This document shows, piece by piece, positions 17,470 through 25,186 of a stretch of 45,030 nucleotides of DNA (the first letter of the stretch is position 1; every line of letters begins with the position of its first letter). Below the pieces are notes generated by a model that was not told where the DNA came from, searched no databases, and worked only from the letters and a program-made list of their open reading frames with translations. Location of the stretch: contig WYBR01000108.1 of NCBI GenBank assembly GCA_011525805.1, positions 1 to 45,030 of the forward strand, given 5' to 3'. The position numbers and the translations under genes were made by a program. Origin of the DNA: Vicinamibacteraceae bacterium. GTDB lineage: Bacteria; Planctomycetota; Phycisphaerae; Phycisphaerales; UBA5793.

Positions 17470-18215
17470 AGGTATTGCCCTCCGTCCACTCGAATGACTT
17501 CTCCGGTGATGAATCGCGCCTCGTCGGAGCAGAGGAACGCGACGAGGTCGGCGACGTCCTGCGGCCGGCCGATGCGTCCGAGGAGAATCTCCTCGACGGA
17601 GCGGGCGCGGACGTCAGCGGGGAGCGCGGCGGTGGCGGGCGTGTCGATCATTCCCGGCGCGACCGCGTTGACGGTGACGTTGAACTTCGCCAGTTCGCGG
17701 GCGAGGGACTTGGTCAGGCCGATGAGACCGGCCTTGGACGCCGCGTAGTTGCACTGGCCGAACTTGCCCCGCAGGCCGTTGATGCTCGTCACATTGACGA
17801 TCGCGCCCCACCCGCCCTCGCGCAGCATGGGCGCGGCGGCGCGGGCGCAGTTGAACGCGCCGGTCAGGTTGACTTCGATCACCGTGCGCCACTGGGCGTC
17901 GGTCATCTTCCAGATGACGGTGTCGCGGAAGAGCCCGGCGGCGTTGACGAGGATCTCCAATCCGCCGAAGCGCCCGAGGAAGTCGTCAAACGCAGCGGCA
18001 ACGGCGCCCGAGTCGGCGACATCGCAGCGTCGAACCCAGACCTCCGACGCGCCTTCTGAGCGAGATTCGATTTCGCGCGCGACAGCCTGCCCCTGCTCCG
18101 GCGGATCGAGGTGCAGGATGCCGACGCGGCAGCGGCGCCTGGCGAGGGTCTCGGCGACGCATCGGCCGATGCCGCTGCTTCCTCCGGTCACCAGTGCTCG
18201 CCGCGACTGCGCCAT
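17466..18215 (-). CDS. Short-chain dehydrogenase/reductase (3-hydroxyacyl-CoA dehydrogenase type)
   Basis: A 249-residue classical SDR with TGGSSGIGR for nucleotide binding, LVNAAG, the catalytic serine in NVTSINGL and the YAASKAG Tyr-Lys pair. It ends with the usual GEVIRVDGGQYL. It resembles FabG/PhaB proteins that interconvert 3-oxo- and 3-hydroxyacyl thioesters. Within this operon it probably supplies a 3-hydroxyacyl-CoA dehydrogenase activity after ring opening, or oxidises a ring alcohol (inference). It overlaps dch by 4 bp. It lies 75 bp downstream of oah, the largest gap in the operon, and that gap holds a stem-loop. Confidence 0.88.
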   Translation of the reverse strand: MAQSRRALVTGGSSGIGRCVAETLARRRCRVGILHLDPPEQGQAVAREIESRSEGASEVWVRRCDVADSGAVAAAFDDFLGRFGGLEILVNAAGLFRDTVIWKMTDAQWRTVIEVNLTGAFNCARAAAPMLREGGWGAIVNVTSINGLRGKFGQCNYAASKAGLIGLTKSLARELAKFNVTVNAVAPGMIDTPATAALPADVRARSVEEILLGRIGRPQDVADLVAFLCSDEARFITGEVIRVDGGQYL

Positions 18216-18244
18216 GTCAACCGTCCGAGGCGCTGAGCAATGAA

Positions 18245-18275
18245 CGACCCGGGGCCGCGCCGAAGCCTCGGGTCG
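18245..18275 (-). promoter_or_regulatory. Stem-loop in the oah-SDR intergenic gap
   Basis: Arms 18245-18255 (CGACCCGGGGC) and 18265-18275 (GCCTCGGGTCG) pair over 11 bp with one G-U pair when read on the plus strand, around a 9-nt loop. The minus-strand RNA forms an equivalent hairpin with one A-C mismatch. No U-tract follows it on the minus strand, so it is not a standard intrinsic terminator. It may act as an attenuator, or as a processing or stability element that separates oah levels from the rest of the operon. Confidence 0.5.
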
Positions 18276-18290
18276 AGGTGGTTGATTCGA

Positions 18291-19460
18291 TCAGCCCTTC
18301 GCCGCGGCCGATTCGGGCGCGGACTCGGCCGCGCGTCCGTCCTCCAGCGGCGCGCCACACTTGCCGCAATGGTCGAAGAAGGCCGGAAGCCCCTTGGCCC
18401 CGCACGAGGAGCACTCGAGGGCGTAGGGACCCCAGAGGAACTCGCTCGAACCTTCGGGGTCGGCGGCGCGCTGCCGCATGCCGACGTAGTCCGCCTTGCG
18501 CTTCTCGACGAAGGCGGTCATGCCCTCGTAGGGTTCGAGGCTGGTGTAGTGGATGGAGAGCCAGTCGCGCGCGTGCCCGGCCGTCGCGTGCCAGGCGAGG
18601 TCCTTCCAGAAGTTCACCTGCGCCTTGGTGTAGCGCGTGCACTCGGCGAACTTGTTGACGATCTGTCCGCAGAGGTTGTTGACCGCCTCGTCGAGGAGAC
18701 GCAGGTCGATGGAGTAGCCGTCGGCGCCCTTGAGGGCTTTGCGAATCTCATCCGCGCTCGCCCGCCGCTCGAACGGGCTCTCCCACGGATCGGTGTTCCA
18801 GTCGGCGAGGAAGGTGCGCCCCTGAGTGAACTTTGTGATGAACTGCCCGTCCGGGCCTTTGACGGTCGGGACGACGGCGTTGACGAGTCCGAGCGAGAGC
18901 GACGTAAAGGCCGGGTAGCGCTGGTTGAGGAAGAGGATGCCGCGGGCGCGGCGATCGCCGGCGTGGACGGTGAGCCACTGCGTCGATCCGCCGCACGCCA
19001 CCGACCCGACGCTCGTGCCGACCTGGGCGACGAAGGTGTGCTCGCTCATGACGGCGAGATCGCAGGCGAGTTGGCTCTCGTTGCCGCCTCCGACCGCCAT
19101 GCCGTTGAGGCGCGCGATGACGGGCTTGGCGCAGTTCGTGATCGACTCGATGTAGGCCTTGAAACAGGACATGTACTTCCAGTAGTCGCGCGGGCGCTGG
19201 GTGTAGGACTTCTGGTATTCCTTGACGTCGCCTCCCGTGCAGAACGCATCATGGCCGACGCCGGTGAAGACGACGACGGCCACGCGGTCATCGCGGCTGG
19301 CGTCCTCGAAGGCGGCGGCGAGTTCCTGAAGCGCGGGCGTGCTGTAGGCGTTGAAGTTGAACGGGCGGTTGATGGCGATGCGGGCCGTCCAATCGCCCTT
19401 GGAATACAGCACTTCACGCAGACCAAGGGACGCGGGCTCTCGATGCGGGAACTGGCTCAT
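18291..19460 (-). CDS. oah: 6-oxocyclohex-1-ene-1-carbonyl-CoA hydrolase (BamA/BzdY/Oah)
   Basis: A 389-residue crotonase-family ring hydrolase, the usual marker gene of anaerobic aromatic degradation. Characteristic blocks are INRPFNFNAYSTPALQEL, FCTGGDVKEYQKSY, NGMAVGGGNESQLACDLAV and VGSVACGGSTQWL. It adds two water molecules to the 6-oxo intermediate and opens the ring to 3-hydroxypimelyl-CoA. The C-terminus adds a zinc-ribbon-like four-cysteine motif (C350, C353, C365, C368) and a short Ala/Glu tail. GGAG sits about 8-9 nt before the ATG. It is the first gene of the minus-strand operon and diverges from the TetR gene. The identity is the strongest anchor for the pathway call. Confidence 0.93.
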   Translation of the reverse strand: MSQFPHREPASLGLREVLYSKGDWTARIAINRPFNFNAYSTPALQELAAAFEDASRDDRVAVVVFTGVGHDAFCTGGDVKEYQKSYTQRPRDYWKYMSCFKAYIESITNCAKPVIARLNGMAVGGGNESQLACDLAVMSEHTFVAQVGTSVGSVACGGSTQWLTVHAGDRRARGILFLNQRYPAFTSLSLGLVNAVVPTVKGPDGQFITKFTQGRTFLADWNTDPWESPFERRASADEIRKALKGADGYSIDLRLLDEAVNNLCGQIVNKFAECTRYTKAQVNFWKDLAWHATAGHARDWLSIHYTSLEPYEGMTAFVEKRKADYVGMRQRAADPEGSSEFLWGPYALECSSCGAKGLPAFFDHCGKCGAPLEDGRAAESAPESAAAKG

Positions 19461-19509
19461 GGATGAACTCCGTGTCGAGGGGTGAGAGGCTCCGAGGCGA
19501 CCGGGTTTC

Positions 19510-19531
19510 CGAACGGGCGTTCGACCGTTCG
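19510..19531. promoter_or_regulatory. Candidate TetR operator in the divergent intergenic region
   Basis: A perfect palindrome, CGAACG-GG-CGTTCG (19510-19523), is followed after 2 bp by a third half-site CGTTCG (19526-19531). It lies 50-63 bp upstream of the oah start codon and about 60 bp upstream of the -35 of the tetR promoter. TetR-family repressors bind such palindromes and usually control divergent neighbours, so this is the likely site for control of the degradation operon. Binding is inferred. Confidence 0.55.
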
Positions 19532-19582
19532 GCGCGGCGCAACGCGTGGCGAATCGGACGATCCCGCGTGCAAGGCCGCGCC

Positions 19583-19610
19583 TTGCCCGCCGCTGTGAAT
19601 AGGATATAGT
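19583..19610 (+). promoter_or_regulatory. Predicted sigma70-type promoter of the tetR-molybdenum hydroxylase operon
   Basis: TTGCCC (19583-19588), a 16-bp spacer and TATAGT (19605-19610) form a good -35/-10 pair in otherwise GC-rich DNA. Transcription would begin near 19617. That excludes the upstream in-frame GTG at 19609 and favours the ATG at 19672 as start of the regulator. The same -35 hexamer recurs in the promoter at 42012. Confidence 0.5.
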
Positions 19611-19671
19611 GATCTCAAACTCCAGTCAAGCCCCGCCCGCCCGGGCCGGGCGACGCCGGGCGACCCACGCC

Positions 19672-20553
19672 ATGAAGCACCGAAAAGTCGAACACCCGTT
19701 CGGAAACGGCCACCATCGAAGACCCGCCCCTCATCCGCCGAGCCGCCGCCGCGATTCGCTTGCGGCGGGCGATCGGCCTCACAGCGCGGGCGAGCGCCAC
19801 GGCGCCTCGATTCGCCTCGATCGCATCGTCGCCGCCGCCACCGAGGCCTTCGCCCGCGACGGCTACCACAAGGCCACGATGCGCCAGATCGCGCGGGAAG
19901 GGCCCGGCGGGCCGGGCGTCGGACTCGCCGGAATGTACCACTACGTCGACAGCAAGGAGCGCCTGCTCTTTCTCATCCAGTTCCGCGCCTTCTCCGGACT
20001 GCTCACCGAAGTAACAGCGAAGATCAGCGGCGTGAGCGACCCCGTCGAGCAACTCCGCCTGCTCATTCTCACGCATGTCCAGTACGTTGCCGGCGACATG
20101 GCCACGCTCAAGGTCTGCTCGCACGAACTCGACTCGCTCACCGGCGAGGCGTATGAGCAGGTTCGCCGCGTTCGCCGGCAGTACTACGACCTCGCGCGGG
20201 ACATCGTGGCGCGGATCATCGCTCAGGAGCGGGACCGCCCCGGCGGCCGCAGCGCCGATCCGCGCGTGGACCTCTCCGGCCGCGGCGGACTCGACGAGAG
20301 CGTCGCGACGATGAGCCTCTTCGGGACGCTCAACTGGATCTACCGGTGGTACGACCCCGGGCGCGACCGCTCGCCGGCGAGCCTGGCGCAGCAGGTCTTC
20401 GCCCAGTTCCTCGCCGGGCTTCTCGGCACGCTCGGCCAGCCGGCGCGGCGCCCGGCGCGCGAGCCGGCCGCGGGCCGCGCCTCACCCTCGAACAACGCGG
20501 CCGCGACCCGCGACAACGACTCAAATCCGCGAGGCAGCGATGATCACCTGTGA
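19672..20553 (+). CDS. TetR/AcrR-family transcriptional regulator
   Basis: About 293 residues from the ATG chosen by promoter position. The first ~45 residues are a basic low-complexity stretch. The helix-turn-helix follows (residues 49-99: IVAAATEAFARDGYHKATMRQIA, shown here in part, then LAGMYHYVDSKERLL). The turn is odd: where TetR proteins have AAGVS, this one has EGPGGPGVG (residues 76-84), about four residues longer. The C-terminal ligand domain resembles the TetR_C group that regulates fatty-acid or aromatic CoA catabolism (SHELDSLTGEAYEQVRRVRRQY, shown in part as SHELDSLTGEAY). It diverges from oah and overlaps the next gene by 14 bp, so it probably controls both units, perhaps in response to an acyl-CoA. 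The ligand is unknown. Confidence 0.85.
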   Translation: MKHRKVEHPFGNGHHRRPAPHPPSRRRDSLAAGDRPHSAGERHGASIRLDRIVAAATEAFARDGYHKATMRQIAREGPGGPGVGLAGMYHYVDSKERLLFLIQFRAFSGLLTEVTAKISGVSDPVEQLRLLILTHVQYVAGDMATLKVCSHELDSLTGEAYEQVRRVRRQYYDLARDIVARIIAQERDRPGGRSADPRVDLSGRGGLDESVATMSLFGTLNWIYRWYDPGRDRSPASLAQQVFAQFLAGLLGTLGQPARRPAREPAAGRASPSNNAAATRDNDSNPRGSDDHL

Positions 20554-21412
20554 ACTTCACGAGCCGACCGGCCTCGCCGAAGCGGCGCAACTTCTGGCGC
20601 AGTTCCCCGGCCGGGCGCGACTGCTCGCCGGCGGAACCGATCTGCTCGTTGACCTCAAGTCGGCGCGCACGACTGCCGGCCACCTCGTCTCGCTTGCGCG
20701 CATCGAGTCGCTGCGCGGCATTGAGAGTCGCTCCGGCCTGCGCCTCGGCGCGATGACGACGATCGCGCAGATCGAGCGCTCGCCGCTGGTTCGCGGCCCG
20801 TTCGCCGCGTTGCGCGACGCGGCCCGCCTGATGGCCTCGCCGCAGGTGCGCCACCTGGCGACGATCGGCGGCAACATCGCCTCCGCCGTGCCTTGCGCCG
20901 ATCTTCCGCCTGTCCTCGGCGTGCTCGACGCCTTGGTGGTGCTCTGGTCGCCGCACGGCGAGCGGACCGCGGCGCTGGCGGAGTTCTTCACCGGCCCGCG
21001 GCAGACGATCCGCCGCGAAGACGAAGTGCTCATCGCGATTCTCGTGCCCCAACCCCCGCCGCGCTTCGGCGCCGCCTATGAGCGGTTCGCCCTGCGCGAG
21101 GGGAACTCGATCGCCGTGGCGTCGGTCGCGGCGTCGCTCACGCTCGACGAGAGCGGCGCCATGCGTGCAGCAAGGCTGATGCTCGGGGCCGTGGCCCCCA
21201 TTCCGCTGCCGGTGCGCGTCGTCGAGGAAGTTCTGCGCGGCCGGCGGCTTGAAGAGACGCTTGACGAGGCCGCGGAGATCGCCGCCGACGCAGCAAGGCC
21301 GATCTCCGACGTCCGCGGCAGCGCCGCCTTCCGACGGCGCCTCGTCCGCGTCCTCACGCGGCGAGCCCTCCTCGCCGCCCACCAACGCGCCCGGGAGTCT
21401 TCGCATGACTGA
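20540..21412 (+). CDS. Molybdenum hydroxylase FAD-binding subunit (CoxM/HcrB family)
   Basis: A 290-residue FAD-binding PCMH-type protein with LLAGGTDLLVDLK and TIGGNIASAVPCADLPP, the two flavin-contact motifs of xanthine dehydrogenase/CO dehydrogenase medium subunits. It passes electrons from the [2Fe-2S] centres to an external acceptor. 4-hydroxybenzoyl-CoA reductase beta subunits carry an extra [4Fe-4S] loop with four cysteines; I see no such loop here, and the protein is correspondingly short. It therefore looks like an ordinary hydroxylase subunit rather than HcrB. GAGG lies 5 nt before the ATG. It overlaps the regulator by 14 bp and the next subunit by 8 bp. Confidence 0.88.
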   Translation: MITCELHEPTGLAEAAQLLAQFPGRARLLAGGTDLLVDLKSARTTAGHLVSLARIESLRGIESRSGLRLGAMTTIAQIERSPLVRGPFAALRDAARLMASPQVRHLATIGGNIASAVPCADLPPVLGVLDALVVLWSPHGERTAALAEFFTGPRQTIRREDEVLIAILVPQPPPRFGAAYERFALREGNSIAVASVAASLTLDESGAMRAARLMLGAVAPIPLPVRVVEEVLRGRRLEETLDEAAEIAADAARPISDVRGSAAFRRRLVRVLTRRALLAAHQRARESSHD

Positions 21413-24347
21413 ACTGCGAACGCTGAATGTGAACGGCCAGCCGCGCACCATCGCCATCGAACCCGGCGCCACCCTGCTCGACGTGCTGCGCGACACGCTT
21501 CGCCTGACGGGCACGAAGAAGGGATGCGACGAGGGCGACTGCGGCGCCTGCACCGTTCTCATCGACGGCGCTCCCATGAACGCCTGCCTCCTGCTCGCCT
21601 CAGCGCTCGAGGGTCGAAGGATCGAGACGATCGAGGCCCTCGCGGCGGGCGGGGATCTCTCACCGCTCCAGCGCGCCTTTGTCGAAGAGGGCGCGGTGCA
21701 GTGCGGCTTTTGCACCTCGGGCATGATCCTCTCCGCGACGGCGCTGCTGCGGGACAACCCGCACGCCAGCCGCGAGGCGATCCGCCACGCGCTGTCGGGC
21801 AATCTCTGCCGCTGCACGGGCTACGCGGCGATCCTCCGCGCCGTTGAGCGCTGCACGGGGCGTTGCGATAAGTGCGCGAAGGGGGCGGAGCATCGGGCGA
21901 CGGCTCCGCCGGCCGGCGCACCCTCGGCGCCGGGGTCCGCAGCCGCGGGCGTGGGCGGGTGCTCCGTGGGCCGGCCCGTGGCGCGCGTCGACGCCGCGGA
22001 CAAGGTCACCGGCCGGGCGATCTACACCGCGGACATTGCGCTCCCCAACATGGCGCACGGCGGAATCCTCTTCTCCCCGATCGCGCACGGGCTGATCCGC
22101 CGGATCGACGCGAGCCGCGCGCGGGCGCTTCCCGGCGTCCTCGCCGTCATCACCGGCGCCGACGTGCCGGAGAACACCTACGGCGTCTCCCCGGCCCGCT
22201 ACGACGAGGAGGTGCTGGCGCGGACGAAGGTCCGCCACGTCGGCGACCCCGTCGCGGCCGTGGCCGCCGTCGACGAGACGACCGCGCGTCGGGCGCTGAG
22301 CCTCATCGAGGTGGAGTACGAGGAATTGCCGGCGGTCTTCGACGCGCTCGAGGCGGTCCAGCCCGGCGCGCCGCTCGTTCACGACCGTTACGAGCGGAAC
22401 ATCAACACGCACGTGAGCCATCATTTCGGCGACGTGGAGTCCGCGTTCGCCGCCTCGCACCACGTGCGCGAGGAGGTTTTCACGGGCAACTTCGTCTACC
22501 AGTGTCCGATGGAGCCGCAGGCGGCCGTGGCCTTCTGGGAGCACGACGGCCGGCTCGTGCTGTACAGTTCGACGCAGGCCCCCCACTACGTGCAGTACAT
22601 GCTCGCGCACGTGTTCCGCATGCCGCTGGGGCGGATCCGCGTGATCCGGCCCTGCGTGGGCGGAGGCTTCGGCGTCAAGGCGGCGACGAATCCGCTGGAG
22701 GTATGCTCGGCGGTGCTCAGCCGCATCGTCGGCCGGCCCGTGCGGATCGTCTTCTCTCGCTCGGACATGTTCCACTACTACCGCGGCCGGCACAAGCAGC
22801 ACATGCGCTTCAGGCTGGGCGTGGACGCTCAGGGGCGCATCACGGCCTTCAAGAGCGAAATCCATCTCGACGGCGGCGCGTACTCGAGTTTCGGCGTGGC
22901 GACCGCCTACTACGCCGGCAGCATGATCCCCACGCTCTACCGCATTCCCGTCTATCACTACGACGGTTACCGCGTGATGACAAACAAGCCCGCGTGCGGC
23001 GCGATGCGCGGGCATGGCGTGCCCCAGCCGCGGTTCGCCTTCGAGTGCCTGCTCAACATGGTCGCGGAGGATCTCGGCCTCGACCCGATGGAGATTCGCC
23101 GCCGCAACGCCATGACTCCCGACACCCGCACCGTCAACGACCTCGACATCGGCTCGTGCGAGTTCCGCGCCACGATCGACCAGGTCGAGCGCGAGTCGGG
23201 CTGGCGAGAGAAGTACGGCCAACTCCCGCCGGGACGCGGCATCGGCGTGGCGAGCGGCGGCTTCGTCTCCGGCGCCGGCTATTGCATCTATCGCGGACAG
23301 GTCCAGGCGCAGCACGAGAAGGGGCCGGAGCACTTCCAGAAGAGGTCCGTCTTCCCCCACGCCAACGCCGTGATCCGCGTGAGCGAGGACGGCATGGCAG
23401 CGTTCCTCATGATCGGCGCGGCGGAGATCGGCCAGGGGAGCGACACGATCCTCGTGCAGATCGCCGCTGAGGCGATGGGCATTCCCCACGAGCGGGTCCA
23501 CATCAAGAGCGAAGACAGCGACATCAGCCCGCTCGATCTCGGCTCGTACTCCTCGCGGGTGACGCTGATGGCGGGCAACGCCGTGGCCGCCGCCGGCGCC
23601 GCCGTCTTCGAGCGGATGCGCCCCTTCGCCGCGCGCCTGCTGGGCTGCGAAGAGGCCGACGTTCGCGCCCGCGACGGCGTGTGCTTCGCGGCCGGCGACC
23701 CGACGCGCACCATCGAGTGGGCGGAGGCGGCCCGGAGATACTTCAACGAGACCGGACCCCTCGTCGCCGCCGGCTGCTACAAGCCCCCCGACGGGCTCGG
23801 CGGCGACTACAAGGGCGCCACCGTCGGCACCAGCCCCGCCTACTCCTTCGGCACATGCGCCTGCGAACTCACCGTCGATCTCGAGACCGGCAAGGTGCGC
23901 TTCGACCGCTTCACCGATTCGCATGACTGCGGCACGCCCATCAACCCGCAGCAGGTGCACGGCCAGGTCGAGGGCGCCATCGTCATGGGCGCGGGCGAGG
24001 CGATCATGGAAGATGTGCAGTTCGACGACCGCGGCCGCATCCTCAACCCCAACCTGCACGGCTACCTGCTCATGACGATCAAGGATGCGCCGGAGATCTT
24101 CAGCGGCATCGTTGACTCCTATGAACCCAACGGTCCGTACGGGGCCAAAGAGATCGGCGAAGGGGCGACGCTGCCGGTTATGGGCGCCGTGGCCCACGCC
24201 ATCCGCAACGCCACCGGTGTCTGGATCAAGGACCTGCCGATCACGCCGGAGAAGATTCTCGAAGCCCTCGATCGGCGCGCCGGCGCTCGCGATGACGCCC
24301 GCGAGATCAAAGGCGTCGCCAAAGTTCCCGTTGGAGCGGGTCCGTGA
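21405..24347 (+). CDS. Molybdenum hydroxylase, fused [2Fe-2S] small and molybdopterin large subunits
   Basis: A 980-residue fusion. Residues 1-140 hold the plant-type [2Fe-2S] domain (C41, C46, C49, C61) and the second [2Fe-2S] domain (C100, C103, C135, C137). Residues 150-157 add an unusual CTGRCDKC. From about residue 180 comes the xanthine-dehydrogenase-type Mo domain: GGGFGVKAATNPLEV, GAMRGHGVPQ, GAAEIGQGSDTI and GAKEIGEGAT, with the catalytic Glu at about 919. It should hydroxylate or dehydroxylate an aromatic, aldehyde or N-heterocyclic substrate. Context suggests an aromatic acid or its CoA ester, but this is not provable. The XdhC-MocA protein at 1-1306 is the likely maturation factor. 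The ATG at 21405 overlaps the FAD gene; its TGA overlaps the cytochrome gene (GTGA). Confidence 0.9.
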   Translation: MTELRTLNVNGQPRTIAIEPGATLLDVLRDTLRLTGTKKGCDEGDCGACTVLIDGAPMNACLLLASALEGRRIETIEALAAGGDLSPLQRAFVEEGAVQCGFCTSGMILSATALLRDNPHASREAIRHALSGNLCRCTGYAAILRAVERCTGRCDKCAKGAEHRATAPPAGAPSAPGSAAAGVGGCSVGRPVARVDAADKVTGRAIYTADIALPNMAHGGILFSPIAHGLIRRIDASRARALPGVLAVITGADVPENTYGVSPARYDEEVLARTKVRHVGDPVAAVAAVDETTARRALSLIEVEYEELPAVFDALEAVQPGAPLVHDRYERNINTHVSHHFGDVESAFAASHHVREEVFTGNFVYQCPMEPQAAVAFWEHDGRLVLYSSTQAPHYVQYMLAHVFRMPLGRIRVIRPCVGGGFGVKAATNPLEVCSAVLSRIVGRPVRIVFSRSDMFHYYRGRHKQHMRFRLGVDAQGRITAFKSEIHLDGGAYSSFGVATAYYAGSMIPTLYRIPVYHYDGYRVMTNKPACGAMRGHGVPQPRFAFECLLNMVAEDLGLDPMEIRRRNAMTPDTRTVNDLDIGSCEFRATIDQVERESGWREKYGQLPPGRGIGVASGGFVSGAGYCIYRGQVQAQHEKGPEHFQKRSVFPHANAVIRVSEDGMAAFLMIGAAEIGQGSDTILVQIAAEAMGIPHERVHIKSEDSDISPLDLGSYSSRVTLMAGNAVAAAGAAVFERMRPFAARLLGCEEADVRARDGVCFAAGDPTRTIEWAEAARRYFNETGPLVAAGCYKPPDGLGGDYKGATVGTSPAYSFGTCACELTVDLETGKVRFDRFTDSHDCGTPINPQQVHGQVEGAIVMGAGEAIMEDVQFDDRGRILNPNLHGYLLMTIKDAPEIFSGIVDSYEPNGPYGAKEIGEGATLPVMGAVAHAIRNATGVWIKDLPITPEKILEALDRRAGARDDAREIKGVAKVPVGAGP

Positions 24348-25186
24348 GCGGTGCGCCGTGGAAGGCGACAACCGAGCCGAGCGCCGCGGCCGAATCGCCG
24401 CACGCGAATGACCGCGGCGCGGACTGGCGGCAATGCGTCTACCTCCTCCTGATTGTCGCCTTCTTCGCGCAGACGGGTCTGGTCTATTTCGATCCGAGGC
24501 ATGCCGAGATCGCGGCGCCGCTCTCGGAGCAGGCGCGGCAGGGTCTCTCGCTCTGGCGCGCCAACAACTGCCAGGTCTGCCACCAGATTCACGGCTTCGG
24601 CGGGTTCCTCGGTCCTGACCTCACCAACCTCATCAGCCGCCGGCCCGAGGAAGACTTCACCGACGTCCTCGTCGAGGGGCGCAAGCAGATGCCCGCCTTC
24701 GGCTTTGACGAGCCGCAGCGCGAGGCGATCATCGCGTTTCTCACGGAAGTCGATCGGACCGGCGCGAGCATTCCGCAGTTGACCTCAGTGCGGCGCGACG
24801 CCGATCTGGCGCGGCTGGTTCCCGATTATCTCGAGAAGTCCGGTGAAGCGGCGCCGCCGGCGGTCCTTCGAGGCGATGCACTCCTGCGGGCGAACGCCTG
24901 CGGCGCGTGCCACGTTCCCTTCGCGGTCGGCCTGCGCGGCGCGCCGGACCCGACCACGATTCTGTCGCGCACGACGCGCGCCGAGGCGAAGCGGGCGATT
25001 CTGGAGAGCAAGGGCATCATGCCCGCCTTCCCCCACCTCTCCGAGCGCGAGGCGGAGGAGATGATCGACGCGCTGGAGTGGATGAGGGAGCGGCGGTCGG
25101 CGCTGGGCGGATTCGTGGCGGATCGGGAGAAGGGAAGGGAGTTCCGCTGGTCGGCGATTCCATGGTTCGAGTATCCGCGTCCCTGA
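24344..25186 (+). CDS. Membrane-anchored di-heme cytochrome c, NorC-like with extra heme domain
   Basis: A 280-residue protein with a single N-terminal membrane anchor (about residues 31-49, VYLLLIVAFFAQTGLVYF) and two periplasmic c-type heme domains. Heme 1 is CQVCH (C76/C79/H80) with probable axial M116 in QMPAF. Heme 2 is CGACH (C186/C189/H190) with M226 in GIMPAF. The first half resembles NorC, the electron-entry subunit of nitric oxide reductase; the second heme domain is extra. The GTG start overlaps the stop of the Mo-hydroxylase gene, and its 3' end overlaps the NorB-like gene by 25 bp. It could feed the NorB-like protein, accept electrons from the hydroxylase, or link the two. The hydroxylase lacks an obvious signal peptide, so a direct link is uncertain. 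Confidence 0.88.
   Translation: MSGAPWKATTEPSAAAESPHANDRGADWRQCVYLLLIVAFFAQTGLVYFDPRHAEIAAPLSEQARQGLSLWRANNCQVCHQIHGFGGFLGPDLTNLISRRPEEDFTDVLVEGRKQMPAFGFDEPQREAIIAFLTEVDRTGASIPQLTSVRRDADLARLVPDYLEKSGEAAPPAVLRGDALLRANACGACHVPFAVGLRGAPDPTTILSRTTRAEAKRAILESKGIMPAFPHLSEREAEEMIDALEWMRERRSALGGFVADREKGREFRWSAIPWFEYPRP

Noticed and set aside
19609-19671. Upstream GTG start for the TetR regulator
   Set aside because: The GTG at 19609 overlaps the predicted -10 hexamer, so it would not be in the mRNA. The ATG at 19672 is used instead.
20540-24347. 4-hydroxybenzoyl-CoA reductase (HcrABC)
   Set aside because: The FAD subunit lacks the four-cysteine [4Fe-4S] loop, and the small and large subunits are fused. 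The context is suggestive but the sequence does not support this name.
21660-24371. Long minus-strand open frame opposite the molybdenum hydroxylase
   Set aside because: It is antisense to a protein with all its cofactor motifs, and it has no recognisable domain.
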